Of a stretch of 64,000 bases of DNA, positions 25,152 to 34,950 are shown piece after piece. The notes below the pieces were generated by a model that did not search any database, was not told the origin of the DNA, and was given only the letters and a program-made list of their open reading frames with translations. Source of the stretch: Clostridium estertheticum (GTDB lineage Bacteria; Bacillota; Clostridia; Clostridiales; Clostridiaceae); assembly GCF_011065935.2 (NCBI RefSeq), contig NZ_JAAMNH020000001.1:3059001-3123000 (forward strand), in the 5' to 3' direction. Position 1 is the stretch's first letter; every line of letters begins with the position of its first letter. The translations under genes and the position numbers were made by a program.

Positions 25152-26939
25152 CTACAGTTGAATATATTTTTCACACTTATTATAAACTTCATCGTCCCCT
25201 TGTACTGACATAAGTGTTCCCTCTTCACTGTATTCTTCCGATTCTACCTTAGAACCTCTATGCAAGTATGCCACCATGGACTGATCAGTGTATGGAATAA
25301 GCACATTAAATTTCTTAAGAGTATATGGAAGATCTTCACAAGCTTCTTTTAATAACTCATCCAAATTTGTACCATACTTAGCTGATATTTCTATGCATTT
25401 TAAATTTTTATATTTTTCTTTAATCTTCAAAATGTTTTCTGGTGATGCTTTATCAATTTTATTTAACACCAATATCATTGGCTTATCAATTGCCGCAAGT
25501 TCTGTTAATACTAAGTCTACAGCTTCTATTTGGAGTTCTGCATTTTCTGAAGATACATCTACTATGTGCAATAATAAATCTGAATATACCACTTCTTCTA
25601 AGGTTGATTTAAAGGCTTCTACTAAGTCATGCGGAAGTTTTCTTATAAAACCTACAGTATCAGTTACTGCTGCCACACGATTATCAGGTAATAGTAGTGC
25701 TCTTGTTGTTACGTCTAATGTTGCAAAGAGCATATCTGCTTCAAAGACTTTATCTTTTTGAACGGCACTTTTTAGTGCAGCTACCTCACATAATACATTT
25801 CTAAGTGTTGATTTTCCTGAATTAGTGTACCCAACTAAGGACACTTTTGAAATACTTTCGCGACTTCTCTTTTCCCTTTGGACACTTCTCGTGGTTTTAA
25901 TTTTTTCTAATTCTTTATTTAAATCAAAAATACCTTCTCTTATTCTCCTTTTATCAATTTCTAATTTTTTCTCTCCAGGACCCTTTGTGCCAATTCCAGC
26001 ACCTGTTCTTGAAAGCATTGTTCCAAGTCCCGTTAACCGTGGTAACCTATATTTTAATTGTGCAAGTTCAACTTGAATTTTTGCTTCTCTAGTTCTTGCT
26101 CTTCGTGCAAATATTTCTAATATCAATGTAGTTCTGTCTATAACCTTACACCCCAGCACTTCTTCTAAGTTTCTAACTTGAGAGCCAGATAATTCATCAT
26201 CAAAAATAACTAAATTTGCTCTTAGCGCTTGCCTAATAACCGCAATTTCTTCCGCTTTACCGCTACCTATATATAAAGCTGCATCTATTTTATGTCTATT
26301 TTGCAGAATTATATCTACAGTTTCTACATTACATGCCTTTGCAAGTTCCCTAAGTTCTACTAAATCCTCTTCACTTTCTATACCTACCAAGATAGCTCTT
26401 TCTGCATCATCTTCAGTGATTTCACTTGTCTTCATTAATTTTTCGATATGTTTAATTTTGTCTATGATATCATATTCTATTACTTGTTCTATACTTAGAG
26501 GTCCTACTTCTTCTTCTATTAGAATATTATTTTCTATTCCACAAAAACCTACATTATACCTTAAGTCTTCCACTTCTGATATTCCAATAGCCACTATACA
26601 ATCTAACTTTAATTTTACTAATGCTGACATATCAAGAGCAGATAATCTAGAATTTCCATTTGGATGAGTGTGTATTATTTTAACCCCAGATAATCGACCT
26701 TCTCTTATATCAATTATAGGAAGTTCCACAGTACTACTGTCACCAATTGCCATACTAATTATTTTACCTTTTCTATCAACTGCCGCACTTATTTCTCTTT
26801 TCAAATCTTGTGTTACCTCAACTAATATATCTACCAATTCTTCAGATAAAATGCAATCTTTTGATACTCTTATATCACAAGCATTTTCTAATTTATTTAA
26901 AATTGAATTCTTAACTCCATCAATATTTCCATATATCAT
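25152..26939 (-). CDS. hflX: GTPase HflX with extra N-terminal JAMM-like domain
   Basis: The 595 residues comprise an N-terminal ~180-residue extension, the HflX domain (LYIGSGKAEEIA, SRTGAGIGTKGPGEKKLE) and a G domain (GYTNSGKST, DTVGFI, NKID). HflX splits stalled or stressed 70S ribosomes. The extension contains HTHPNGNSRLSALD (90-103), the H-x-H-P-x6-S-x2-D pattern of JAMM/RadC metallo-isopeptidase folds. Such long forms occur in clostridia as far as I remember; activity of the extra domain is unknown. GGAGTGAT precedes the ATG. Confidence 0.92.
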   Translation of the reverse strand: MIYGNIDGVKNSILNKLENACDIRVSKDCILSEELVDILVEVTQDLKREISAAVDRKGKIISMAIGDSSTVELPIIDIREGRLSGVKIIHTHPNGNSRLSALDMSALVKLKLDCIVAIGISEVEDLRYNVGFCGIENNILIEEEVGPLSIEQVIEYDIIDKIKHIEKLMKTSEITEDDAERAILVGIESEEDLVELRELAKACNVETVDIILQNRHKIDAALYIGSGKAEEIAVIRQALRANLVIFDDELSGSQVRNLEEVLGCKVIDRTTLILEIFARRARTREAKIQVELAQLKYRLPRLTGLGTMLSRTGAGIGTKGPGEKKLEIDKRRIREGIFDLNKELEKIKTTRSVQREKRSRESISKVSLVGYTNSGKSTLRNVLCEVAALKSAVQKDKVFEADMLFATLDVTTRALLLPDNRVAAVTDTVGFIRKLPHDLVEAFKSTLEEVVYSDLLLHIVDVSSENAELQIEAVDLVLTELAAIDKPMILVLNKIDKASPENILKIKEKYKNLKCIEISAKYGTNLDELLKEACEDLPYTLKKFNVLIPYTDQSMVAYLHRGSKVESEEYSEEGTLMSVQGDDEVYNKCEKYIQL

Positions 26940-26991
26940 TGTAAATCACTCCATTCTAATAATATTTTAACAACTTTTCTTATTCTTATAC

Positions 26992-27018
26992 TTGACAACT
27001 ATCTTATAATTTTATACT
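26992..27018 (+). promoter_or_regulatory. probable sigma-A promoter of hpt
   Basis: TTGACA (26992) and TATACT (27013) are both good hexamers but only 15 bases apart. They lie 44 bases before the hpt start codon. Confidence 0.45.
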
Positions 27019-27061
27019 ATTGAAGCAATATTGTAAATATATATAGAGGGCGGGATTAACA

Positions 27062-27586
27062 TTGGATAATAAAAAAGTAAATATTCTTATATCTAAAGAA
27101 GCAATTGATGAAAGAGTTGGACAACTTGGTGCAGAAATATCTAAAGATTATGATGGAAAAAAATTGTATATTCTTTCATTACTCCGAGGTAGTTTCATAT
27201 TTACTGCAGACCTTGTACGTCAAATTACTGTACCTACAAAAATAGGATTTATGACAACCTCAAGTTATGGTGCGGGCGAAGAGTCCTCAGGAACAGTTAA
27301 TATTATAAACGATATACCTGACAATATTTCTGGCTTTGATGTATTAATAGTGGATGATATTGTTGATACAGGAATAACTATGAATTCCATTATGACTAGG
27401 GTTAGAACCCTTGGAGCGGCTTCTGTTAAGTCTTGTGTTCTTTTAGATAAACATGAGCGAAGAAAAATTGATATAATACCTGATTATTGTTGTTTTGAAA
27501 TTCCAGATCTTTTTGTAGTGGGTTATGGATTGAATTATGGAGACTACTATAGAAATATCCCCTACGTATTTAATTGGGAAGATTAA
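27062..27586 (+). CDS. hpt: hypoxanthine phosphoribosyltransferase
   Basis: The 174-residue enzyme has the PRPP loop VLIVDDIVDTGITM and the flexible-loop segment SSYGAGEESSG, and is of standard length. It salvages hypoxanthine and guanine to IMP and GMP. The start codon is TTG behind GGCGGG; no ATG exists nearby in frame. It is transcribed alone, divergent from hflX, and ends at a strong terminator. Confidence 0.93.
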   Translation: MDNKKVNILISKEAIDERVGQLGAEISKDYDGKKLYILSLLRGSFIFTADLVRQITVPTKIGFMTTSSYGAGEESSGTVNIINDIPDNISGFDVLIVDDIVDTGITMNSIMTRVRTLGAASVKSCVLLDKHERRKIDIIPDYCCFEIPDLFVVGYGLNYGDYYRNIPYVFNWED

Positions 27587-27635
27587 TTTGTTTTAACATC
27601 TTTCTTTAGGATTTCCAAAAAATATAATTAGAAAT

Positions 27636-27665
27636 AAAAAAGTACGTTTAATTGCGTACTTTTTT
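27636..27665. terminator. bidirectional terminator hpt/yunB
   Basis: AAAAAAGTACG pairs with CGTACTTTTTT between converging genes. Confidence 0.85.
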
Positions 27666-27674
27666 ATGTTTATG

Positions 27675-28352
27675 TTATTTATTACTGCTATTACCCAATT
27701 TAAAACCTGTACCATTTAAATCTAATCCAATTGCAGTATTAGGTGTTTTTCCCACAATAATAGTTTCAGCAATTGGTATTTCATTAGCTACCTCGATATC
27801 ATTGCTTTTCAAAGGGATAATTACTCTAACCGTGGTTTTTACTTTAACATAAATCTTATGTCTGGTTTGATTTATACCTGCACTTTCAAACTCAGAAGAA
27901 TATTTAGTTTCTACAAGGCCTATAGGCTGCATTTTTATGGTTATGCGTGGACCATAATAAGATAAAATATTATTTCTTGTTATATAACCTATAGGGATTT
28001 TGAGGCCTATATCCCCCAATTTCAAGAGTTCCTTTTGGGTCTCTAAAGCAACATCGCAGGCTATTTTATTCATTTTTAAAGTATCTGCCTTAAGCATTAC
28101 AATATTCCCTTCAGAATCTTTATCAACCCTTATAATCTCATCGTAGTTAAACTGCTTTGAATATTCATTTATAATTGCTCTGTTAACAATTTCTGTAGCT
28201 TTTGCTCTCATTTCTGCATCCGCCACTGCCATTACGGTGGGCATTACTATTTTATCAAATATATATATGAATATTGTAAAATTTATCATAATCATGGTTA
28301 TAATTAATAATATTCTATGTTTAAATTTGTTTTTAATATTTATTACCTCCAT
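27675..28352 (-). CDS. yunB: sporulation protein YunB
   Basis: The 225-residue protein has one N-terminal membrane helix (ILLIITMIMINFTIFIYIF) and the YunB pattern ITRNNILSYYGPRITIKMQP with PIAETIIVGKTPN near the C-terminus. YunB is a mother-cell sporulation protein in Bacillus, role undefined. The ATG at 28352 overlaps the only Shine-Dalgarno (GGAGGT), so translation may instead begin five codons later at an ATT (28337). Confidence 0.88.
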   Translation of the reverse strand: MEVINIKNKFKHRILLIITMIMINFTIFIYIFDKIVMPTVMAVADAEMRAKATEIVNRAIINEYSKQFNYDEIIRVDKDSEGNIVMLKADTLKMNKIACDVALETQKELLKLGDIGLKIPIGYITRNNILSYYGPRITIKMQPIGLVETKYSSEFESAGINQTRHKIYVKVKTTVRVIIPLKSNDIEVANEIPIAETIIVGKTPNTAIGLDLNGTGFKLGNSSNK

Positions 28353-28549
28353 TTAAGGTTATATGTTATTATATGTAGTTCTTTTAAGCTACAGAATTAA
28401 ATAACATATCAAAAATGGATATTTTATATTAAGATAATTATATGGTATAATATTAACAACTAATTATACTTATACAATATGTATTTTCACACAAGACTTG
28501 GAAAATAATATTTATCATCCGCTAAAGAGAACTAAGAGGAGGATATTCA

Positions 28550-31009
28550 ATGAAAGATAAAGCAACTACTCAAAATAAAGATAAAAAACCAGCTCAAAAG
28601 AAGAAGAAGAAGAAATCAACTGGTAATAAAATTTTTAAAAGCATTGTTTCTACTATTTTATTTATAGCCTTAATAGCCATGGTAGCTATGGGGGGAGTAG
28701 TCCTAGCTATGGTGAAAACTGCTCCTGACTTAGATATTAATGCATTCCTAAAATTAGATGAACCTTCAATACTATATGACAATTCTTCAAAGTATATGGA
28801 CGAATATATTACCTCCGAAAGAAGAACTAATTTATCTATTAATAAAGTTCCACTCATCCTTCAGGATGCATTTATAAGTGTTGAGGATTCTAGATTTTAC
28901 ACCCATCCTGGTATTGACATAAAAAGATTGGGTGGCGCAGTATTCAATGATATAAAAATAAAAATAAAGGGAAGTGGAGATAGTCTCCAAGGTGCTTCAA
29001 CTATAACTCAACAATTGGTTAAATATAGAATGTTTTTAGAAGACTCTATAGAAAACAGAACCTCAATAAAAAGAAAAGTTCAAGAAATTTCTCTGTCGCT
29101 AAAGCTGGAGAAGGTTTTGACCAAACCCCAAATTTTAGAGGCATATATGAACACTATTTTTTTAGGCGGAAAAGCTCACGGTGTAGAGGCAGCCTCAGAG
29201 CAATATTTTGGTAAGCCTGTTGAAAAATTAACATTAAAACAATCTGCTTTTATTGCTAGTGCTGCACAAAACCCTAGTCTTTCATATAACTTGGCGTATA
29301 AGGCATCTAAGTCTAAAGAAGTTTTTGTTTCAAATAGAACAAAAGCTGTTCTTGAAAATATGTTAAAATATAATAAAATCAGCAAAGCTCAATTTGACTC
29401 AGCTATGGCTGAAAAGATAGTATTTAATTTTTCAATAAAAGATGCAAACAAAATGAATTTTGAGTTTTTCTCTAGGCCTGTAATTATCCAGGTTTCTGAA
29501 GATTTAATGAAAACACTTAATATTAGCAAAGAAGAAGCATATTCCATGCTTATGTACGATGGTTTAAAAATTACTACAACCATGGATAGATCTATGCAAA
29601 ATGCATCGCAGAAGCTAATTGATAATGCTATTAACTCAAACAAAAAATGGAATCCACAAATTCGAGCTGCCTCTGTTATCATGGATTATCATACAGGTGA
29701 AGTTAAAACTATTATAGGAGGAAGTAGCGACGAAGGTCCTATGTCATATAATAGAGCTGCGTCTATTGATTTCTTAAAGCCTCCTGGTTCGACTATTAAG
29801 CCACTAACCGTATATGGGCCAGCTATTGATACTAAAATAGCTACGGCTTCTACGATTATTGAAGATTCACCATTAACAGATGAAATGGCAAAGAGATTAG
29901 GCGGAAAAAATAATCCTCCATATAATCCTAAAAATTCTGGCAATGCATATAGAGGATATTTAACCCTAAGAGATTGTTTGAAATATTCTGTTAACGTGGC
30001 TGCTGTGAAAATTGAGGATATGATTACTCTTAAAACTGGTGCTTCTTATGGGGAAAAATTTGGCTTACAGCTAGATGACACAGATAAGGGCAGTCCCGCC
30101 GCTATGTCCCTCGGTCAATTAAATGGTGGTAAGTATTTGGGAACTAATCCTCTTACTATGGCAGCGGCATATGGTGTCTTTGGTAACAACGGAATGCGCA
30201 CTGCTCCAAGATTATACACTAAAGTAGTTGATAGGGATGATAAAATATTACTCCAAACAAAATATGATCCAAAACCTGTTTTATCTCCTCAAAGCGCTTA
30301 TATAATGTATGATTTATTACAAGGCCCTGTAACTCCAGGTGGTACTGGAACAAATGCTCCTTTTAGCGACATGCCTGTTAGAGGTAAAACTGGTACTTCT
30401 TCTGATTCAAAAAATTTATGGTTTGTTGGATTAACTCCGTATTACTCTGCAGCTGTTTGGATCGGAACAGATAAAGAAAATGTTGAAATTAACGGACTGT
30501 ATAGTAATGACGCAGCATTATTATGGGGAAAAATTATGAAAGAAGCACATACCTCTCTTCCAGTTAAGGAAGTAGAACGGCCTTCTGGCATATCATCCTA
30601 TTCTGTATCAAAGGATTCAGGAGATATACCTACAGATTTAACTTATGCAGATCCAAGAGGTAATCGAGTTTACTCTGAACTTTTTATTGATGGAACGCAA
30701 CCTACAACCCTTGATAGCATACATGTTCTAGCTAAAGTTACCAAGGATCCAAGTGGCATATATGTTCTCGCTTCAGAATTTACGCCACCTGAAAAAATTG
30801 AAACGAGGATTTTTATAAAAAGGACTACTCCTAATGCTCAATTATTAGACGCTGCTTTTGTATTACCAACAGCAGTTGACACCTTTTCAAAGCAAATTAT
30901 TATTCCACCTGTTACTGTTCCCCCAGTTACTACTCCTCCAACTGACGGTGGAGTACCAGTAGATCCTAATAACCCTCCAGTTATTAATCCCCCAGTTACT
31001 ACTCCTTAA
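28550..31009 (+). CDS. class A penicillin-binding protein (PBP1A type)
   Basis: The 819-residue protein has a lysine-rich cytoplasmic start, one membrane helix (about 30-55), a GT51 glycosyltransferase domain (SVEDSRFYTHPGID, GASTITQQLVK) and a transpeptidase domain with the active-site GSTIKP (serine near residue 414), SVN near 478 and KTGT near 613. It polymerises and cross-links peptidoglycan. A proline-rich tail with repeated PPVT ends the protein. AGAGGAGG precedes the ATG. Confidence 0.94.
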   Translation: MKDKATTQNKDKKPAQKKKKKKSTGNKIFKSIVSTILFIALIAMVAMGGVVLAMVKTAPDLDINAFLKLDEPSILYDNSSKYMDEYITSERRTNLSINKVPLILQDAFISVEDSRFYTHPGIDIKRLGGAVFNDIKIKIKGSGDSLQGASTITQQLVKYRMFLEDSIENRTSIKRKVQEISLSLKLEKVLTKPQILEAYMNTIFLGGKAHGVEAASEQYFGKPVEKLTLKQSAFIASAAQNPSLSYNLAYKASKSKEVFVSNRTKAVLENMLKYNKISKAQFDSAMAEKIVFNFSIKDANKMNFEFFSRPVIIQVSEDLMKTLNISKEEAYSMLMYDGLKITTTMDRSMQNASQKLIDNAINSNKKWNPQIRAASVIMDYHTGEVKTIIGGSSDEGPMSYNRAASIDFLKPPGSTIKPLTVYGPAIDTKIATASTIIEDSPLTDEMAKRLGGKNNPPYNPKNSGNAYRGYLTLRDCLKYSVNVAAVKIEDMITLKTGASYGEKFGLQLDDTDKGSPAAMSLGQLNGGKYLGTNPLTMAAAYGVFGNNGMRTAPRLYTKVVDRDDKILLQTKYDPKPVLSPQSAYIMYDLLQGPVTPGGTGTNAPFSDMPVRGKTGTSSDSKNLWFVGLTPYYSAAVWIGTDKENVEINGLYSNDAALLWGKIMKEAHTSLPVKEVERPSGISSYSVSKDSGDIPTDLTYADPRGNRVYSELFIDGTQPTTLDSIHVLAKVTKDPSGIYVLASEFTPPEKIETRIFIKRTTPNAQLLDAAFVLPTAVDTFSKQIIIPPVTVPPVTTPPTDGGVPVDPNNPPVINPPVTTP

Positions 31010-31052
31010 AAAAAACTACTATCAAAAAATAAATTTTGATAGTAGTTTTTTT
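31008..31052. terminator. bidirectional terminator PBP/spoVAE
   Basis: AAAAAAACTACTATCAAAA pairs exactly with its complement ending at 31052; it serves both converging genes. Confidence 0.9.
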
Positions 31053-31410
31053 ACCCTTTAGTTTTGGGATTAAATATTAACGCCATAATATATCCAAAGA
31101 AAATTGCAGCAGTAATACCTCCCGCAGTTCCTTTTATGCCTCCCGTAAATGCTCCTATAAGACCAACTTCATCTACTTCTTTCATTACGCTTTTAGCTAA
31201 ACTATAACCAAAACCTGGCAGTGGTATACTTCCGCCTGCCTTCCCATATTTTATCACCACATCATATATATTTAATGCACCTAATATAACACCAACAGTT
31301 ACAAATACAACTAATATTCGAGCTGGAGTTAATTTAGTAGTATCCATAAGTATTTGACCTATTACACAAATTGCCCCTCCAACTAAAAAAGCCATAATGT
31401 AATTATTCAT
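31051..31410 (-). CDS. spoVAE: stage V sporulation protein AE
   Basis: A 119-residue membrane protein with about four helices (AFLVGGAICVIGQILMDTTK, ARILVVFVTVGVILGALNIY). It is part of the SpoVA channel that moves dipicolinic acid into the forespore. Its ATG overlaps the spoVAD stop by four bases, so translation is coupled. Confidence 0.92.
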   Translation of the reverse strand: MNNYIMAFLVGGAICVIGQILMDTTKLTPARILVVFVTVGVILGALNIYDVVIKYGKAGGSIPLPGFGYSLAKSVMKEVDEVGLIGAFTGGIKGTAGGITAAIFFGYIMALIFNPKTKG

Positions 31411-32426
31411 TTTTCACCTCCAAACTCTATGCAAACAGCATGTGCGATTCCAGGTATTGTTTCTCCTTGCAAAGATGAAGTTGGACTTAGAAGCGCTCCT
31501 GTGGAAACTAAAAGTATTCTTTTAAATTTCCCCTTTAGCATATTTCTGTATAAATACCCTGTTGCAACTACTGCAGAACACCCACAACCACTACCACCTG
31601 CATTAGTTCCTTGTTTTTCAGCATTAAAAATTTCCTCACCACAATCAATATAATGGCCTTTCATATCGTACTTATATTCTAATAGCAATTCTTCTGTAAA
31701 TTGTCTTCCTATCGTGCCTAGGTCTCCCGTAGCAATAATATCATAATCCGAAGGCTTTCTACCCGTATCTTTAAAGTGTTGTTTAATAGTATCTACAGCT
31801 GCGGGTGCCATGGCCACACCCATGTTATTTGCATCAGTTATTCCATAATCTTTAACTTTTCCAGTTGTAATATGTGTAACATAAGGAAAATCACCTTTTT
31901 TACCCAAAACCATGGCTCCTGCACCTGTAACTGTCCATTGCGCTGTTGGGGCTCTCTGACTCCCCATCTCTAAGGGGAATCGGTATTGTCTTTCAGCCGC
32001 GGAAAAATGCGATGAGGTAGCTGCTACAACGTAATTAGCCATGCCCCCTTCCATTATCATTGAACCCACGCTTAAAGACTCTGCCATTGTTGAACAGGCA
32101 CCATAAAGTCCTAGAAAGGGTATATTCAAATCTCTCGCTGCAAAACTTGAAGAATATAACTGATTTAGTAAATCTCCTGCTAGTAAATAATTTATATCAC
32201 CTTCAGTTAATTTTGCTTTTTTTATGCTCTCTTTAACAGTAGTATATAAAAGGCTTGTTTCAGCTTTTTCAAAACTTTCAGTTCCATTAAGATCGTCTTC
32301 TAAAATTCTATCAAAATACTCTTTTAATGGTCCCTGACCTTCCTTTGGCCCCACTATATTGTAGGTTCCAACAATTCTAGGTTTGCTTTGAATTTCTACT
32401 GTTTGAAGTCCGATTCTTCTACCCAT
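31407..32426 (-). CDS. spoVAD: stage V sporulation protein AD
   Basis: The protein of about 339 residues has the thiolase-like fold of SpoVAD (GLYGACSTMAESL, GGSGCGCSAVV), which binds dipicolinic acid at the inner spore membrane. GGTGGTGAT precedes GTG 32429 and ATG 32426; either may start translation. It sits 6 bases behind spoVAC and overlaps spoVAE. Confidence 0.93.
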   Translation of the reverse strand: MGRRIGLQTVEIQSKPRIVGTYNIVGPKEGQGPLKEYFDRILEDDLNGTESFEKAETSLLYTTVKESIKKAKLTEGDINYLLAGDLLNQLYSSSFAARDLNIPFLGLYGACSTMAESLSVGSMIMEGGMANYVVAATSSHFSAAERQYRFPLEMGSQRAPTAQWTVTGAGAMVLGKKGDFPYVTHITTGKVKDYGITDANNMGVAMAPAAVDTIKQHFKDTGRKPSDYDIIATGDLGTIGRQFTEELLLEYKYDMKGHYIDCGEEIFNAEKQGTNAGGSGCGCSAVVATGYLYRNMLKGKFKRILLVSTGALLSPTSSLQGETIPGIAHAVCIEFGGEK

Positions 32427-32432
32427 CACAAA

Positions 32433-32885
32433 TCACCACCTTAAAAAATAATATAAAATCCCTACAATTACAGATGAACCTATTCCATATACTAAAACAG
32501 GTCCTGCAATAGTAAACATTTTAGCCGCTACACCAAAAATAAAACCTTCTTTTTTAAACTCCATTGCTGGTGAAACTATTGAATTTGCAAACCCAGTGAT
32601 TGGTACGACCGAACCTGCTCCTGCAAAATCACCTAGTTTATCATATATACCTATGCCCGTAAGTATAGCTCCTAGAAACACCATTACTATGGAAACATAA
32701 CTCCCTAGCTCATCACTTGGAACACCCATTTTAGAAAAAACATCGCTGATAAATTGCCCAATTACACATATTGCGCCTCCAACCCAAAAGGCATTAAAGC
32801 AATGTAATAGTAAATTAGGCTTAGGAATTTTATTAGAATTGAGGTGGTCAAATTTTTTTCTTATAGTTTTTTCTTCCACTTTCAT
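32433..32885 (-). CDS. spoVAC: stage V sporulation protein AC
   Basis: The 150-residue membrane protein has about four helices (FWVGGAICVIGQFISDVF resembles SpoVAE) and forms the mechanosensitive part of the SpoVA channel. AAGGAGG precedes the ATG. It starts a spoVAC-D-E unit set apart from spoIIA by a terminator, as expected for genes read by sigma-G. A possible promoter, GTATA and AATAATT about 17 bases apart on the minus strand, lies in 32886-33000. Confidence 0.93.
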   Translation of the reverse strand: MKVEEKTIRKKFDHLNSNKIPKPNLLLHCFNAFWVGGAICVIGQFISDVFSKMGVPSDELGSYVSIVMVFLGAILTGIGIYDKLGDFAGAGSVVPITGFANSIVSPAMEFKKEGFIFGVAAKMFTIAGPVLVYGIGSSVIVGILYYFLRW

Positions 32886-33020
32886 GAAATATCCTCCTTG
32901 TAATTCTCTAAAATGTTTATATTTATTAATTATATTGAATTATTAGTTTAGAATATATTTTATACCTAAGTTATTATTTGCAATTATATAATTTTTAGTC
33001 AAAAAAAATAAGAATCATTT

Positions 33021-33064
33021 ATAGATAAACAACTTCAAAATAAACATTGAAGTTGTTTATCTAT
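33021..33064 (-). terminator. terminator of the spoIIA operon
   Basis: The 18-base arms 33021-33038 and 33047-33064 match exactly. The hairpin separates the spoIIA operon from spoVAC on the same strand. Confidence 0.8.
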
Positions 33065-33072
33065 ATTTCATC

Positions 33073-33828
33073 TTAACCACTCAACTTTTCTTTCATTATT
33101 TTCAAAACTTTCTTTTCTATTCTTGATACTTGTACTTGGCTGATTCCCATCATTTTCGCCACCTGAATTTGTGTATTATCTTTAAAATACCTGAGCATAA
33201 TTATTTGCCTCGATTTTGCATCCAATTTTCTAAGCGCTTCTTTCAGTGCAATTTTATCTAAAACCTCATTATCTTCTTCATATTTTTCACTTAATTTATC
33301 TATTAGAAGTACTGGAGCGCCATCATCTTGGTGTATTGTATCAAATAAATATTGCATATTGTTTGCAGACTCTAGTGCATATACTATATCTTCTTTTTCT
33401 ATATTAGAAAATACTGATAGTTCCTCAATAGTAGGATCTCTACCTAGTTCTTTTGTTAGAGTGTCTTTATCATAATGTAGTTTTCGTGCAGTATTTTTAA
33501 CGCTTCTACTTACTTTTATAATCCCATCGTCCCTAAGAAATCTTTTGATTTCTCCCATTATCATTGGTACTGCATAGGTAGAAAATTTCACATTATACTT
33601 AGTGTCAAAATTGTTAATTGCTTTTACTAGACCAATACATCCAATTTGGAATATATCATCATACTCGTATCCCCTATTAAGAAATTTTTTACTAATTGAT
33701 GCAACTAATGGTAAATTCATCTCTACTAGCCTATCTAATGCACCTGGCTCTCCACTTCTAGCCAATTGAATGAGCTGCATATTATCCTCATAATTGTAAT
33801 TGTTTTTTTTGACTATTTTTTGATCCAT
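33073..33828 (-). CDS. sigF: RNA polymerase sigma-F factor, forespore
   Basis: 251 residues with region 2 (DDIFQIGCIGLVKAINNFD) and region 4 (MMGISQVQVSRIEKKVLKIM). Its place behind spoIIAA and spoIIAB identifies it as sigma-F, the first forespore-specific factor. The start lies 10 bases after spoIIAB behind TAGGTGG. Confidence 0.95.
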   Translation of the reverse strand: MDQKIVKKNNYNYEDNMQLIQLARSGEPGALDRLVEMNLPLVASISKKFLNRGYEYDDIFQIGCIGLVKAINNFDTKYNVKFSTYAVPMIMGEIKRFLRDDGIIKVSRSVKNTARKLHYDKDTLTKELGRDPTIEELSVFSNIEKEDIVYALESANNMQYLFDTIHQDDGAPVLLIDKLSEKYEEDNEVLDKIALKEALRKLDAKSRQIIMLRYFKDNTQIQVAKMMGISQVQVSRIEKKVLKIMKEKLSG

Positions 33829-33838
33829 AATATTCCAC

Positions 33839-34267
33839 CTAACTTAAAGGATTAAATATTTTTTTCATTATTATACTTGTTCCCCTACCTTTATCAGACT
33901 TTACTTCTAAGCTGTCCATAAAAGTTTCCATTACAGTAAAACCCATACCTGACCTCTCTAAGTCTGGACGAGAAGTATATAATGGTTGCATAGCAATCTC
34001 TAAATCGTCAATTCCTTTTCCTGAGTCGCTGATTATCACTGTTAATTCATTTTCATTAATAATAGCTTCTATAGTAATCATTTCCTCTTCGCTATCATAT
34101 CCATGAATAATCGCATTGGTAACAGCTTCTGATACAGCAGTTTTAACATCGCTAATTTCTTCAATTGTTGGATCTAATTGCGCCGCAAATGCTGCTACTG
34201 CTACTCTTGCAAAACCTTCATTCTGGGATTTACTTAAAAATTCAATTTTAATTCTATTGTGACCCAT
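33839..34267 (-). CDS. spoIIAB: anti-sigma-F factor and kinase
   Basis: 142 residues of GHKL kinase fold with the N-box SEAVTNAIIHGY and ATP-lid motifs SDSGKGIDDL and RSGMGFTVMETFMD. It binds sigma-F and phosphorylates SpoIIAA. It follows spoIIAA by 13 bases. Confidence 0.95.
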   Translation of the reverse strand: MGHNRIKIEFLSKSQNEGFARVAVAAFAAQLDPTIEEISDVKTAVSEAVTNAIIHGYDSEEEMITIEAIINENELTVIISDSGKGIDDLEIAMQPLYTSRPDLERSGMGFTVMETFMDSLEVKSDKGRGTSIIMKKIFNPLS

Positions 34268-34280
34268 ATTAATCCCCCCA

Positions 34281-34616
34281 CTAAATATTGTTTACAGCTT
34301 GTTCAACGTCATCATATAGCATAATGATTTTAAACATTCCTGACAATTCGAACACTCTTTTTACTGAAGACTTAATGCTTGTTACACATACTTTTCCATT
34401 TCTCATATGTAACTTTTTGTATCTTCCAATAACTACTCCAATACCAGAGCTGTCCATAAACGACACTCCATCAAAATCCATGATTAATTTGTTGTAGTTA
34501 TCTCGGTCTAAGCGATCGTCTATCATATTCCTTACTTCTTCAGCACTATGATGATCTAGTTCTCCAGACATGTAAACAATCAATTTATCTTGGCTATTTT
34601 CAAAATTTAAATGCAT
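34281..34616 (-). CDS. spoIIAA: anti-sigma-F antagonist
   Basis: 111-residue STAS-domain protein with the phosphorylation site FMDSSGIGV (serine 57 in this count). Unphosphorylated SpoIIAA frees sigma-F from SpoIIAB. First gene of the spoIIA operon; GGGGGAAG precedes the ATG. Confidence 0.95.
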   Translation of the reverse strand: MHLNFENSQDKLIVYMSGELDHHSAEEVRNMIDDRLDRDNYNKLIMDFDGVSFMDSSGIGVVIGRYKKLHMRNGKVCVTSIKSSVKRVFELSGMFKIIMLYDDVEQAVNNI

Positions 34617-34950
34617 CTTCTTCCCCCTTGAATCATTTTAAATTAAAGTAGTTTTTCAACTTTGTCTAAATACTGTACCTTTCTTATATATTCTATCAAT
34701 TACATAATTTTCCTTCTTTTTTTTTAAATATTTAAGCATTTTTTTATATTCTACCCATTTATAATCATTTAATACATTATTTGATAAATAAGTTCATAAA
34801 TAAGTTGACTGAATCAAACTATTGCCCTATATCAAAATCATTGTTATACTATTGTTGTTTAACTTTTGAAATTATTTGTTAATTGGGAAACAATAAGTAG
34901 ATATCAATTATAAATTGTTATCTGCCCCCAAAATGTGAGGAGGAATAATA
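34617..34950. promoter_or_regulatory. divergent promoter region spoIIA / speE
   Basis: On the minus strand AAAGGTACA (34682-34674) and GTTGAAAAA (about 34660-34652) have the spacing of a sigma-H promoter, suitable for spoIIA, but match it only partly. On the + strand TTGCCC (34822) and TATACT (34845) are 17 bases apart and could drive speE. No other feature is visible. Confidence 0.4.
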
